Of a DNA stretch of 64,000 nucleotides, positions 35,050-45,333 are shown one piece after another. Source of the DNA: Chthonobacter rhizosphaerae. Its GTDB lineage: Bacteria > Pseudomonadota > Alphaproteobacteria > Rhizobiales > Pleomorphomonadaceae. How positions within the stretch are numbered: the first letter of the stretch is position 1; every line of letters begins with the position of its first letter. A program made the position numbers and the translations under genes. The notes under the pieces are model-generated. The model was not told the DNA's origin. It worked only from the letters and a program-made list of their open reading frames with translations, and did not search any database. The stretch is taken from NCBI RefSeq assembly GCF_013839525.1, contig NZ_JACDIS010000005.1, positions 62,001-126,000 of the forward strand, written 5' to 3'.

Positions 35050-36899
35050 GTGATGAGCGGCACCCCGACCACGAGGACGAGGAGCGACAGCGGCAGGCCG
35101 AGGCGCCAATAGTCGCCGAACCGGTAGCCGCCGGGGCCGAGCACCAGCATGTTGCACTGATGGCCGATGGGCGTGAGGAAGTCGCAGGCGGCGCCGACCG
35201 CCACCGCCATCAGGAAGGGATCCGGATTGTAGCCGAGCTGGGTGGCGAGGCCGGCCGCGATGGGGCCGGCGACCAGCACGGTGGCGGCGTTGTTGAGGAA
35301 GGGCGTCACCGCCATGGCGACCGCCATGATGAGCGCGATGGAGCCGATCGGCGGCAGCACGCCGGCGGCGGACGAGAGGCCGGAGGCGAGAATGTCCGTG
35401 ACGCCGGTGGTTCTCAGGGCGTCCGACACCGGAATGAGGCAGGCGAGGGTGATGAGGACCGGGCCGTCCAGGGACCCGTAGGCGTCCTTCAGGCTGATGC
35501 AGCGCAGGGCGATGATGAGGACGGCCGCGCCGAAGAAGGCCGTCGTCACCGACAGGATCTGCATGGCCATGAGGAGCATGGCGACGAAGAGGATGGCGAG
35601 GGGCAGCAGGCCCTTGCGGTTCCGCCCGATGTTGATGGTGCGTTCGGCGAGCGGCAGGCAGCCGAGGTCCGCCATGATGTCGGGCAGGAGCTTCAGGTTG
35701 CCCTGGAGCACCACCACGTCGCCGGGGCGGAAGCGCAGCGTCTTCAGGCGCTGGTTGACCCGCGCGCCGCTGCGGCTGACGGCGAGCACGTTGACCTTGA
35801 AGCGGTCGTAGAGGCGCAGCTTCTCCGACGACCGGTCGACGAGGACGCTCGACGCGGTGACGACGGCCTCCATGACGCCGATCTCGTCGTCCGGCGCCGT
35901 CTTTTCCGGCTGCTTCTGCGCCCTGGACAGCATCAGGCCCGTGGCCGCGACCGCCTGTTCCAGGTCGTCCGGCTCACCCTCCAGGAGAAGGTGGTCGCCG
36001 GGCCGGACGATCTGGGTGGTCGGGTTCTGAAAGCGCTTGTGGGTGTCGCGGATCAGCGCCGTGACCCGGACCCCGCCCCCGGCGGCCTTGACCACGTCGT
36101 CGACCGACTGGCCGGCGAGGGTGAAGTCGTCGGGCACCACCGCCTCGGTGGTGTATTCGGAGATGTTGAAGGTCGTCTCCGTCGTGGCGCTGCGCCGGTC
36201 CTGGGGCAGGAGGCGCCAGCCGAACAGCAGGAAGGCGAGGCCGAGGAGGGCGATCGGCAGGCCCACCGGCGTGAAGTCGAACATGCGGAACGGCTCGCCG
36301 GAGATGTCCTCCCTCAGCCGCGACACGATGACGTTCGGCGAGGTGCCGACGAGGGTGACGAGGCCGCCGAGCAGGGACGCGAAGGACATCGGCATCAGGA
36401 GCGCGGACGCGGACGTGGACGTCTTGCGGGCGATCTGGAACGCCGGCGGGATCAGCATGGAGAGGGCGCCGATGTTCTTCACCACCGCCGACAGGACCAT
36501 GACGGTGCCGGCGAGCGCCGCGATCTGGGTGGGCACCGTCCGGATGAAGGGCGCCACCTTGCCCATCAGGATCTCGGTGACGCCGGAGCGGGAAACCGCG
36601 CCGCTGATGACGAGCGCGCTCGCCACGATCACGACGATGTCGTCGCCGAACCCCGCGAAGGCCTCGTCGACGGACACGATGCCGGTGAGGATCGCCGCAA
36701 GGAGCCCCAGGAGGGCGACGACGTCGTGGCGGATGCGCCCCCACACGAACAGCACCATCATCACGGCGATGATGGAGAGGGCAGTCGCCTGCATGAGCGT
36801 CAGAATCGGAATCACTCCATCGAGCCGGTCCAGGAAAGTGCCTTCGAGCCGTCGGAGTTCCCGACGCGCCCGGCGGTCTTCCTTAACCGATGTCGGCAC
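35031..36899 (-). CDS. SLC13-family permease with TrkA-C domains
   Basis: 622-aa membrane protein of the divalent-anion:sodium symporter/SLC13 type with two central RCK_C (TrkA-C) domains. First membrane half: ALVISGAVSRSGV and SLLGGLVTLVGTSPNVIVS. Centre: VRPGDHLLLEGEPDDLEQ and FRPGDVVVLQGNLKLL, the two TrkA-C copies. Second half: TPFLNNAATVLVAGP and CDFLTPIGHQCNMLVLGP. Relatives move sulfate or dicarboxylates. A GTG at 36899 is taken, but a GTG at 36815 or ATG at 36794 better matches family N termini. It stands alone. Confidence 0.88.
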   Translation of the reverse strand: MPTSVKEDRRARRELRRLEGTFLDRLDGVIPILTLMQATALSIIAVMMVLFVWGRIRHDVVALLGLLAAILTGIVSVDEAFAGFGDDIVVIVASALVISGAVSRSGVTEILMGKVAPFIRTVPTQIAALAGTVMVLSAVVKNIGALSMLIPPAFQIARKTSTSASALLMPMSFASLLGGLVTLVGTSPNVIVSRLREDISGEPFRMFDFTPVGLPIALLGLAFLLFGWRLLPQDRRSATTETTFNISEYTTEAVVPDDFTLAGQSVDDVVKAAGGGVRVTALIRDTHKRFQNPTTQIVRPGDHLLLEGEPDDLEQAVAATGLMLSRAQKQPEKTAPDDEIGVMEAVVTASSVLVDRSSEKLRLYDRFKVNVLAVSRSGARVNQRLKTLRFRPGDVVVLQGNLKLLPDIMADLGCLPLAERTINIGRNRKGLLPLAILFVAMLLMAMQILSVTTAFFGAAVLIIALRCISLKDAYGSLDGPVLITLACLIPVSDALRTTGVTDILASGLSSAAGVLPPIGSIALIMAVAMAVTPFLNNAATVLVAGPIAAGLATQLGYNPDPFLMAVAVGAACDFLTPIGHQCNMLVLGPGGYRFGDYWRLGLPLSLLVLVVGVPLITLVWPV

Positions 36900-36990
36900 G
36901 CACCTGAAGCGCGCCGGCCTTGATGGAGCTCGTTCGGGACGTGAGGGGCGGCCGGGACCGTCCGCCGGCCCGGGGCGGGAGCGTCGATCG

Positions 36991-37024
36991 GTCCCGGGGC
37001 TGGGGCTTCGGCCGGCCCCGGGAC
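36991..37024 (-). terminator. 10-bp GC hairpin downstream of hemH
   Basis: GTCCCGGGGC (36991-37000) pairs with GCCCCGGGAC (37015-37024), 17 bases after the hemH stop. No T-run; it may terminate hemH or lie in the permease promoter region. Confidence 0.45.
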
Positions 37025-37040
37025 GCGATGCGGCGGCCGG

Positions 37041-38105
37041 TCAGATCCAGCCGGCGAGCTCGCGGCGGACCACGGTCTCGATCACGTCCATCCCGGGCTC
37101 GCTGTCGTTGAGGCAGGGGATGTGGCTGAACTTCTCGCCGCCGTTGTGGAGGAAGATCTCGCCGTTCTCCACGGCCAGTTCCTCCAGCGTCTCCAGGCAG
37201 TCGGACACGAAGCCCGGCGCCACGATGGCGAGGCGCTTCACGCCCGACTTGGCGAGGGCCTCCACGGTCTTGTCCGTGTAGGGCTGCAGCCACTCCTCCG
37301 GCCCGAAGCGGGACTGGAAGGTGACGCGCAGCTTCTCCTTGGACCAGCCGAGCCGCTCGCGCAGCAGCCGCGCCGTCTTCATGCAGTGGCAGTGGTAGGG
37401 GTCGCCCTTCTCGAAATAGCTCTTCGGAATGCCGTGGAAGGACGCGAGCACCACCTCCGGTTCGAAGTCGAGGGTCTTCAGGTGGCTTTCGATGGAGCGG
37501 GCGAGCGCGTCGATGTAGACCGGGTCGTCATGATAGGGCGGCACGGTGCGGACGGCCGCCTGCCAGCGCTCCTTCAGCAGGAACTCGAACGCCTTGTCGT
37601 TCACCGTCGCCGTGGTGGAGGCGGAATACTGCGGGTAGAGCGGGAAGACGAGCACCCGGTCGCAGCCCTGGTCCTTGAGGGCGCGCATGCGCTCGGCGAT
37701 GGACGGGTTGCCGTAGCGCATTCCCCAGTCGACCACCAGGTTCGGCAGGGCGCCGAGCCGCGCGGCCAGCTTGTCGGCCTGGCTGCGCGTGAAGGTGCGC
37801 AAGGGGCTCTCGTCGCGCTCCCGGTTCCAGATGGTCTCGTAGTCCTTGCCCTTCTTGCCGGGCCGGGTGTTGAGCACGATGCCGAACAGGATCGGGTACC
37901 AGATCGCCTTCGGCCACTCGATCACGCGCTTGTCGGTGAGGAATTCCCTCAGGTACCGCCGCATGGGCCCGTAGCTGGTGCCGTCCGGGGTGCCGAGATT
38001 GACGAGGAGCACGCCGACCTTGCCGGTGGCGACGGCCGGGTGCCCGGCGGGCAACTGCACCGGAGTCGGAACGGTCGGCGCGGTCCCGACACTGATCATG
38101 TCCAT
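37041..38105 (-). CDS. hemH: Ferrochelatase
   Basis: Inserts ferrous iron into protoporphyrin IX, the last step of heme synthesis. 354 aa. Landmarks: VGVLLVNLGTPDG, the iron-ligand His in ASFHGIPKSYF, YHCHCMKTA, TFQSRFGPEEWLQPYT, and PGFVSDCLETLEEL with the catalytic Glu residues. ATG 38105 has GGAG nine bases upstream; a second ATG at 38099 is possible. Proximity to iron-uptake genes is suggestive, but it is in its own unit. Confidence 0.97.
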   Translation of the reverse strand: MDMISVGTAPTVPTPVQLPAGHPAVATGKVGVLLVNLGTPDGTSYGPMRRYLREFLTDKRVIEWPKAIWYPILFGIVLNTRPGKKGKDYETIWNRERDESPLRTFTRSQADKLAARLGALPNLVVDWGMRYGNPSIAERMRALKDQGCDRVLVFPLYPQYSASTTATVNDKAFEFLLKERWQAAVRTVPPYHDDPVYIDALARSIESHLKTLDFEPEVVLASFHGIPKSYFEKGDPYHCHCMKTARLLRERLGWSKEKLRVTFQSRFGPEEWLQPYTDKTVEALAKSGVKRLAIVAPGFVSDCLETLEELAVENGEIFLHNGGEKFSHIPCLNDSEPGMDVIETVVRRELAGWI

Positions 38106-38449
38106 CTTGATTGTCTCCGAAAGCGCGGCGCCGGCACCCTCGAAGGGCCACGCCGTCGTGTCGTGCCGCATACGAACCATTCCGCGGTCGGGATCACAAG
38201 TCCCGACCGCTCCGGCCCCAACGCCCCGGCCGCGGCCGACCGAGGTCGGGGCGTCCGGGCCGGGACGGCCGCGGGGGCGGATCCGTGCAGCGCACATGTG
38301 GCGACGAATCCGTCGGCGTCAACGGCGGCGGGGCGAGCCGAGGCGCGCGGGCGGGGCGAAGGAGGCTGGCGGTTGAGGGCCGGTCGTTCGCGTCGGGGTG
38401 TTCGGGGCGGGCCGGCGGTGGTCCGGGCTCCGGGCCGGACGATCCGGCC
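38106..38449 (-). other. Interval between the response regulator and hemH
   Basis: 344 bases without a gene. A hairpin ACGCCCCG (38221-38228) with CGGGGCGT (38247-38254), containing an inner CCGACC-GA-GGTCGG stem, could end the response-regulator transcript. The hemH promoter should lie between it and 38106; no clear -35/-10 pair was found. Confidence 0.4.
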
Positions 38450-38920
38450 TCAATCGATGTAGTAGCGGTGGGCGATCCTGAACCAGAAGTCCACGGTGGT
38501 GTTCACGATCTGGCTCATGCCGTCCAGGCTGTCGGCCTTGTTGACGACGGCGTTGGCGCCGAAGTCGTAGGCCCGGCGAATGGTGTCCGGGTCGGTGGAG
38601 GTGGTCAGCGTCACCACCGGAAGCGAGCGGAACACCGGGTTCCGCCGCAGTTCGGAGAGGAACAGCATGCCGTCCATGACGGGCATGTTGATGTCGAGGA
38701 TGACGAGGTCCGGCGCCGCCGGATCGTCCAGGGAGCCGACGCCGGCGAGCCAGTCCAGGGCCTCGCGGCCGTTCTCGGCGGTGGTGATGCGGAACGAGAT
38801 CGGCGCCTGGTCGAGGAGCCGGGTGATGACGCGTACGTCGTCCTCGTCATCCTCGATGAGGAGGATGTGCGCATCCGCCGTGTCTCTTGCCGGCGAGCCC
38901 GGCCGCTCGTTCCCGCCCAC
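38450..38920 (-). CDS. Single-domain response regulator (Rcp1-like receiver)
   Basis: Stand-alone receiver of about 156 aa with no output domain. Visible: LLIEDDEDD, phosphoacceptor Asp in VILDINMPVMDG, Thr in TLTTSTD, and the Lys in VVNKADS. The extended last part and the EDDEDDVRVI start resemble cyanobacterial-phytochrome-type Rcp1 regulators, usually paired with a hybrid or phytochrome kinase, which is not encoded here. GTG 38920 is preferred because GGAGG lies five bases before it; an ATG at 38971 lacks a site and sits in the AT-rich promoter. Confidence 0.88.
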   Translation of the reverse strand: MGGNERPGSPARDTADAHILLIEDDEDDVRVITRLLDQAPISFRITTAENGREALDWLAGVGSLDDPAAPDLVILDINMPVMDGMLFLSELRRNPVFRSLPVVTLTTSTDPDTIRRAYDFGANAVVNKADSLDGMSQIVNTTVDFWFRIAHRYYID

Positions 38921-39359
38921 GGTCGCCTCCGCCAAGACGCATACAGAATGCGATATGATCACACTCTGCATAAGAGATCAGCGTGGTTGACCTGCTATCG
39001 TTAATCCTTGGCAGGGCGAGCGCGCTCTGCGCAGCCGGCGCGGGCGCACGATGCGCGGACCTTTCGCTGCGGAACCCTGAGAAAACCGGCGGATCGGACC
39101 GGAAAGCGGGCTTTCCCTCGCTTGGCGGAGCCGCTGAAACCTGTTATCGCCACTGCACGGGAGCGACCACCGGTCGCATCCACAGAAACGAGACGCCTGC
39201 CGGTGCGGCCGCACCCGGCAGTGGGGAGGGGCAGGCGGCCACGCTCGCATTCGGTCAACCGGTCTATGGCCCCGTCGTCGCGACGCCGAGCCGTGACCGG
39301 TGCCGCGCGGTCGTGGGAGCGCTCGTCCCGGTTCAGCAATCCTGGAGGCGATCCAACCC
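38921..39359. other. Divergent interval between receiver gene and TRAP genes
   Basis: 439 bases with no supportable gene. The portion next to the receiver gene (38941-38990) is AT-rich with an inverted repeat GCAT-ACAGA-ATGC and should hold its promoter. The remainder is GC-rich and presumably contains the dctQ leader. Confidence 0.4.
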
Positions 39360-39902
39360 ATGCACGGACTTCTCGCGCTCAGCCGTGGCATCGATCGAGT
39401 ATCCGAGATCGTCCACAAGACGGTGATGTGGTTGTCGCTCGTGGCCATCCTGGTCAGCGCCGGCAACGCCTTCAGCCGGAAGTTCCTGAACATGAGTTCG
39501 AACGCCTGGCTGGAATCCCAGTGGTACCTGTTCTCGGCGGTGTTCCTTCTGTCCGCCGCCTATACGCTGCTGAAGGCCGAGCACGTGAAGATCGACATCA
39601 TCTACGGGCGCCTGTCGCGGCGCACGCAGGTGTGGATCGACATCCTCGGCACCATCCTGTTCCTGTTCCCGTTCTGCATCATCACCGTATGGCTGGTCTG
39701 GCCGGTCGTGGTCGACAAGATCGCCACCGGCGAGATGTCGTCCAACGCCGGCGGCCTCGCGCTCTGGCCGGTGTGGATCCTGATCCCGATCGGCTTCTTC
39801 CTGCTCGGCCTGCAGGGCTTTTCCGAACTCATCAAGCGGGTCGCCTTCCTGACCGGCCACGGGCCGGACCCGGCGCTCGATCAGACCCAGTCGCACCACT
39901 GA
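39360..39902 (+). CDS. dctQ: TRAP transporter small permease DctQ (TakP-type system)
   Basis: 180-aa four-helix small permease: LVAILVSAGNAFSRKFLN in helix 1, then the conserved AWLESQWYLFSAVFLL, and EHVKIDIIYGRLS before helix 3. It belongs to the larger DctQ form found with 2-oxoacid/lactate-type TRAP systems. GGAGG precedes the ATG by 11 bases. It is first in a two-gene operon with dctM; the cognate binding protein is on the opposite strand at 41874. Confidence 0.92.
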   Translation: MHGLLALSRGIDRVSEIVHKTVMWLSLVAILVSAGNAFSRKFLNMSSNAWLESQWYLFSAVFLLSAAYTLLKAEHVKIDIIYGRLSRRTQVWIDILGTILFLFPFCIITVWLVWPVVVDKIATGEMSSNAGGLALWPVWILIPIGFFLLGLQGFSELIKRVAFLTGHGPDPALDQTQSHH

Positions 39903-39927
39903 TCCTCGGGACGGAGACCTCCCATCC

Positions 39928-41607
39928 ATGACCGCTCTCCTCGCCGAGAACCTCGCGCCGATCATGTTCGCCGCCCTGGTGGTGGTGATGCTGTTCGGCT
40001 ATCCGGTCGCCTTCGCGCTGGCGGCCAACGGCTTCGTCTTCGGCCTCGTCGGCATCGAACTCGGCCTTCTGTCGCCGAATCTCTTCGGGGCCATCCCGGA
40101 CCGGATCTTCGGCACCATGGCGAACGAGACGCTGCTGGCGATCCCGTTCTTCACCTTCATGGGCCTGATCCTGGAACGGTCGGGCATGGCGGAGGACCTG
40201 CTCGACACCATCGGGCAGCTGTTCGGCCCGATCCGCGGCGGCCTCGCCTATGCGGTGATCCTGGTCGGCGCGCTCCTTGCCGCCACCACGGGCGTGGTGG
40301 CCGCGTCGGTGATCTCCATGGGCCTGATCTCGCTGCCGATCATGCTGCGCTACGGCTACGACCGGCGCGTGGCGGCCGGCACCATCGCGGCGTCCGGCAC
40401 CCTGGCGCAGATCATCCCGCCGAGCCTGGTGCTGATCGTGCTGGCCGACCAGCTGAAGACGGGATCGAGCCAGGTGGTGTCGGTCGGCGACATGTACGCC
40501 GGCGCGCTGATCCCAGGCCTGATCCTGACCGGCCTCTACGCGTCCTACATCCTGCTCGTGTCGATCTTCAAGCCGCAGTTCGTGCCGGCCCTGCCGCCGG
40601 AGGCGCGGACCCTTAGAGGCGCCAAGCTCGCCATCAAGGTGGTCACGACCTTGGTGCCGCCTCTGGTGCTGATCTTCCTGGTCCTCGGCACCATCTTCAT
40701 CGGCCTCGCGACCCCCACCGAAGGCGGGGCCATGGGCGCCGTCGGCGCGCTCATCCTCGCCGCCATCAACAGGCGCCTCAATGTCCGGATGATCTATCAG
40801 GCGCTCGACACCACGGCGAAGCTCTCCTCCTTCGTCATCTTCATCCTCCTCGGCGCCCGCGTCTTCTCGCTGACCTTCTACGGCGTGGACGGGCACCTGT
40901 GGGTGGAGCACCTGCTCACCGCCATCCCGGGCGGTGAACTGGGCTTCCTGATCGTCGTCAACATCCTGGTCTTCCTGCTCGCCTTCTTCCTCGACTTCTT
41001 CGAGCTGGCCTTCATCATCGTGCCGCTCCTGGTGCCGGTGGCGGAAAAGCTCGGGATCGATCTCGTCTGGTTTGGCATCATCCTCGGCGTCAACATGCAG
41101 ACGTCGTTCATGCACCCGCCGTTCGGCTTCGCGCTCTTCTACTTGCGCTCGGTCGCCCCGGCGAGGGCCTATGTCGACAAGATCACGGGCAAGACCATGG
41201 CGCCGGTCACGTCCGGCCAGATCTACATGGGCTCCATCCCCTATGTGATCATCCAGATCGTCATGGTGGGCCTCGTGATCGCCTTCCCGTACATGGTCAC
41301 CCACTACAAGACGACCACGGAGGCGGTGGACCCGTCGACCATCAACATCGACATCCCGATGCCGGGCCTCGGCGGCCCGGGCGCGGGCGACAACCCGTTC
41401 GGCGGTCCGGGCGCCGGGGACAATCCGTTCGGCGGTCCGGCGCCCGGCGACAATCCGTTCGCCACGCCGCCGGCGGATGGAGCCGCCCCGGCTAGCCCGC
41501 CGCCGCCGGACTTCGGCGCGCCCGCGGCCCCATCGGCGCCGCCGAGCCCGGGCGGGCTGCCGCCGCCGGATTTCGGCGCGCCCGCGACGCCGGCGCCGGC
41601 CCAGTGA
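39928..41607 (+). CDS. dctM: TRAP large permease DctM with Pro/Gly-rich repeat tail
   Basis: 559-aa large permease, about 100 residues longer than usual. The transport domain ends near residue 470. Landmarks include ANETLLAIPFFTFMGLILE, IAASGTLAQIIPPSLVLIV and TSFMHPPFGFALFYL. The last 90 residues are low-complexity: three GDNPF-bearing decapeptides (GGPGAGDNPF type) and then two PPPDFGAPA blocks. Some relatives have shorter Pro-rich ends. The extension could tether a partner; its role is unknown. A strong terminator follows. Confidence 0.93.
   Translation: MTALLAENLAPIMFAALVVVMLFGYPVAFALAANGFVFGLVGIELGLLSPNLFGAIPDRIFGTMANETLLAIPFFTFMGLILERSGMAEDLLDTIGQLFGPIRGGLAYAVILVGALLAATTGVVAASVISMGLISLPIMLRYGYDRRVAAGTIAASGTLAQIIPPSLVLIVLADQLKTGSSQVVSVGDMYAGALIPGLILTGLYASYILLVSIFKPQFVPALPPEARTLRGAKLAIKVVTTLVPPLVLIFLVLGTIFIGLATPTEGGAMGAVGALILAAINRRLNVRMIYQALDTTAKLSSFVIFILLGARVFSLTFYGVDGHLWVEHLLTAIPGGELGFLIVVNILVFLLAFFLDFFELAFIIVPLLVPVAEKLGIDLVWFGIILGVNMQTSFMHPPFGFALFYLRSVAPARAYVDKITGKTMAPVTSGQIYMGSIPYVIIQIVMVGLVIAFPYMVTHYKTTTEAVDPSTINIDIPMPGLGGPGAGDNPFGGPGAGDNPFGGPAPGDNPFATPPADGAAPASPPPPDFGAPAAPSAPPSPGGLPPPDFGAPATPAPAQ
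41371..41460 (+). repeat. Three in-frame 30-bp repeats in the dctM tail
   Basis: Units at 41371-41400, 41401-41430 and 41431-41460, each encoding GGP..GDNPF with mostly synonymous differences, showing selection for the peptide rather than recent slippage alone. Confidence 0.85.
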
Positions 41608-41620
41608 CAGGACGCCAGAG

Positions 41621-41650
41621 CCGCCGCCCGGTCCTTCCGGGCGGCGGTTT
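41621..41650 (+). terminator. Intrinsic terminator of the dctQM operon
   Basis: CCGCCGCCCGG and CCGGGCGGCGG around TCCTT, followed by TTT. Textbook stem, 13 bases after the dctM stop. Confidence 0.85.
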
Positions 41651-41718
41651 CGCTTGCGGCCGGCCGATCCGGCCGACATGGCCGGGTCGATGAGACCTGG
41701 CCGGGCCAGTAGGGCCGG

Positions 41719-41778
41719 ACCTCCAAAACCCTGACCTCCAAAACCCTGACGTCCGTGGCCCTGACCTCCAGGCCCGCC
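41719..41778. repeat. 15-bp tandem repeat between convergent terminators
   Basis: ACCTCCAAAACCCTG twice (41719-41748), then two diverged units to 41778. It lies between the dctQM and takP terminators in a region with no supported gene. Confidence 0.7.
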
Positions 41779-41818
41779 CCCTCGCGGCCCTGCCCGCCGC
41801 GACCCGGCTCCGGAACGG

Positions 41819-41844
41819 AAAAGGGCCCGCGTCGCCGCGGGCCC
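41819..41844 (-). terminator. Intrinsic terminator of the takP gene
   Basis: On the minus strand GGGCCCGCG, GCGA loop, CGCGGGCCC, then TTTT. About 30 bases after the stop. Confidence 0.88.
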
Positions 41845-41873
41845 CTCGTTTCGGTATAGGCTGTCGGGGCGGC

Positions 41874-43383
<1,510 letters not shown>

Positions 43384-44163
43384 ATGCCTGCCCCGGTCAT
43401 CCTCGTTTCCGCCGACGTCCGCCCCATGCAGGGCTACGATTGGCACGCCGCGCCGCACACCTACCTCCAGGCGGTGATCGAACGGGCGGACGGGGTGCCG
43501 CTGATCCTGCCGGCCTTCGGGAGCCGGATGAACCTCGACGCCGCGCTCGACCGGGTGGACGGCGTGCTGGTGACGGGATCGCGCAGCAACGTCCACCCGT
43601 CGCTCTACGGGGCGGAGGCAAGCGAGAAGCACGAGCCGTTCGATCCGGACCGGGACGCCACCACCCTGCCGCTGATCCGCCGGGCGCTGGAGCGGGGCAT
43701 CCCGCTCCTGTGCATCTGCCGCGGCCTGCAGGAACTGAACGTCGCCCTCGGCGGCACCCTCGCCGGAGAGATCCAGGAGGAGGAGGGGCGGATGGACCAC
43801 CGGGCGCCGGAGACCGAGCTCCAGGAGATCCGATTCGCCATCCGGCACCCTGTCCTGGTGCGCGAGGGCGGCTGCCTGGGGCGGATCGTGGACGCCGGGA
43901 GCATCGACGTTAACTCCTTGCACCGGCAGGCGATCGGCCGCCTGGCGGACCGGCTGCAGGTGGAAGCCTCGGCCGAGGACGGCACCATCGAGGCGGTGTC
44001 CGTGCGCGACGCGCCGGGCTTCACGCTGGGGGTGCAGTGGCATCCGGAATACTGGGCGCGCACGGACGGGCCTTCGGCGAGGATCTTCGGCGCGTTCGGG
44101 GACGCGGCCCGGGCCTACGGAGCCGCCCGGTCGGCCGCGGCGGGCCGGGAAGCCGCCGAATAG
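43384..44163 (+). CDS. Class I glutamine amidotransferase-like hydrolase (PuuD-like)
   Basis: Peptidase C26/gamma-glutamyl-GABA hydrolase-type protein, 259 aa. Nucleophile Cys in LLCICRGLQELNVALGG, catalytic His-Glu in GVQWHPEYWA. PuuD cleaves gamma-glutamyl-GABA to glutamate and GABA in the gamma-glutamyl-putrescine pathway; relatives act on other gamma-glutamyl amides. No puuABC genes are adjacent, but a GS-like ligase and two class III aminotransferases occur 30 kb away. ATG follows AGGAACC. Confidence 0.87.
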   Translation: MPAPVILVSADVRPMQGYDWHAAPHTYLQAVIERADGVPLILPAFGSRMNLDAALDRVDGVLVTGSRSNVHPSLYGAEASEKHEPFDPDRDATTLPLIRRALERGIPLLCICRGLQELNVALGGTLAGEIQEEEGRMDHRAPETELQEIRFAIRHPVLVREGGCLGRIVDAGSIDVNSLHRQAIGRLADRLQVEASAEDGTIEAVSVRDAPGFTLGVQWHPEYWARTDGPSARIFGAFGDAARAYGAARSAAAGREAAE

Positions 44164-44190
44164 GGCCCGCGCGCGAGGCCGGCGCCGGCG

Positions 44191-45333
44191 TCAGCCGCTG
44201 AGACTGGCGCCGAGCATCAGAAGGCCGAAGCCGAGGACGAGAAGGGCGCCGAGCGCCTCCACGGCCATGTGAACCCGGTGCCCGGTGGCGGAGCCGTCCC
44301 CGGCGAGCCGCACCGCGAGGCCGCGCGCCGACACGGCGAGCAGCGTCAGCGCCGCCACCGTCAGCCCGGTGCCGAGCGCCATGGCGACCGTCGCGGCGAT
44401 GCCGGCCGCGAAGAGGCCCTGGGAAAGGGCGAACACCAGCACGATGAGGGCGCCCGTGCAGGGCCGCATGCCGACCGCCAGGATGGTGCTCCACGCCTTG
44501 GCGAGGTTCAGCCGGCCGCCGGCCTGCTCCAGGGATGGCACGTGGGCGTGACCGCACCCGCAGCCGGCGTGATGGTGATGGTGGTCGTGCCCGTGAGCAT
44601 GCCCATGCCCGTGCCCGTGTTGGTGGCCGTGCGCCGGCCCATGATTGTGGGCGTGGGCATGGTCGTGGGCGTGAGCATGGTGGGACCCGCCGATCTCCGC
44701 GGAGCCCGCGAAGGCGAACGGGCCGCCGGACGGCAGCACGACCGGCGCGTAGCGGGCCGCGAACGCGGCCGACAGGGGGCTGACGATCTTGCGCTGGACG
44801 AGCCAGAGGCCGAGGACGGTGATGAGCGCGAACGAGCCGATCTCGAAATACTCCGCCGTCCGCGTCATCGCCATGGCGGTGGCGCCGATCGCGAGCGCCG
44901 CGACGGACACGAGGACCACCGCCGTCACCGCCTGGGCGAGGGCGGAGAGGAGGGAGAGCACGGCGGCGTTCCGGGCCGTCTCGCGGTTGGCGAGGACGTA
45001 GGCCGAGACCACCGCCTTGCCGTGGCCGGGGCCGGCCGCGTGGAGGACCCCGTAGGCGAAGGAGAGGCCCATCAGCCATAGGACGGCGGAGCCGTCGGAC
45101 TTCACCGCCGACACGGTGGCGGTGAGCGAGCGGTAGAAGCGGCTCTGCTCCGCGGCGATCCAGCCGAACAGGCCGGGCAGGAAGCCGCCGGCCGACGGGG
45201 CGGGCTCCGGCACGCCGACGCCGAACGGACCGGCGGCGAGAGCCGGGGCGACGAAGGCGACGAGCGCGAGGGCGACGAAGGCGAGGAGAGCGGGAGAGAG
45301 CGGGGCGGGGCGCCGGGTCGTCGTCACGGGCAT
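44191..45333 (-). CDS. Nickel/cobalt transporter, RcnA-like, with His-rich loop
   Basis: 380-aa membrane protein of the NiCoT/RcnA class, with a hydrophobic N-terminal signal-like segment. Motifs: GLSFAYGVLHAAGPGHGKAV and VGMRPCTGALIVLVFALSQG, the metal-handling HAAGPGHGK and RPCTG elements. A cytoplasm- or periplasm-exposed loop (about residues 218-264) is made largely of alternating His, with a GCGCGH end. It should export or import Ni/Co or a similar divalent metal. The start overlaps the DUF1007 stop by ten bases, a pairing seen in many alphaproteobacteria. Confidence 0.88.
   Translation of the reverse strand: MPVTTTRRPAPLSPALLAFVALALVAFVAPALAAGPFGVGVPEPAPSAGGFLPGLFGWIAAEQSRFYRSLTATVSAVKSDGSAVLWLMGLSFAYGVLHAAGPGHGKAVVSAYVLANRETARNAAVLSLLSALAQAVTAVVLVSVAALAIGATAMAMTRTAEYFEIGSFALITVLGLWLVQRKIVSPLSAAFAARYAPVVLPSGGPFAFAGSAEIGGSHHAHAHDHAHAHNHGPAHGHQHGHGHGHAHGHDHHHHHAGCGCGHAHVPSLEQAGGRLNLAKAWSTILAVGMRPCTGALIVLVFALSQGLFAAGIAATVAMALGTGLTVAALTLLAVSARGLAVRLAGDGSATGHRVHMAVEALGALLVLGFGLLMLGASLSG

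Noticed and set aside
41608-41873. Minus-strand frame encoding GQGFGG repeats between dctM and takP
   Set aside because: It lies beyond the takP terminator, has no start with a ribosome site and is explained by the 15-bp DNA repeat.
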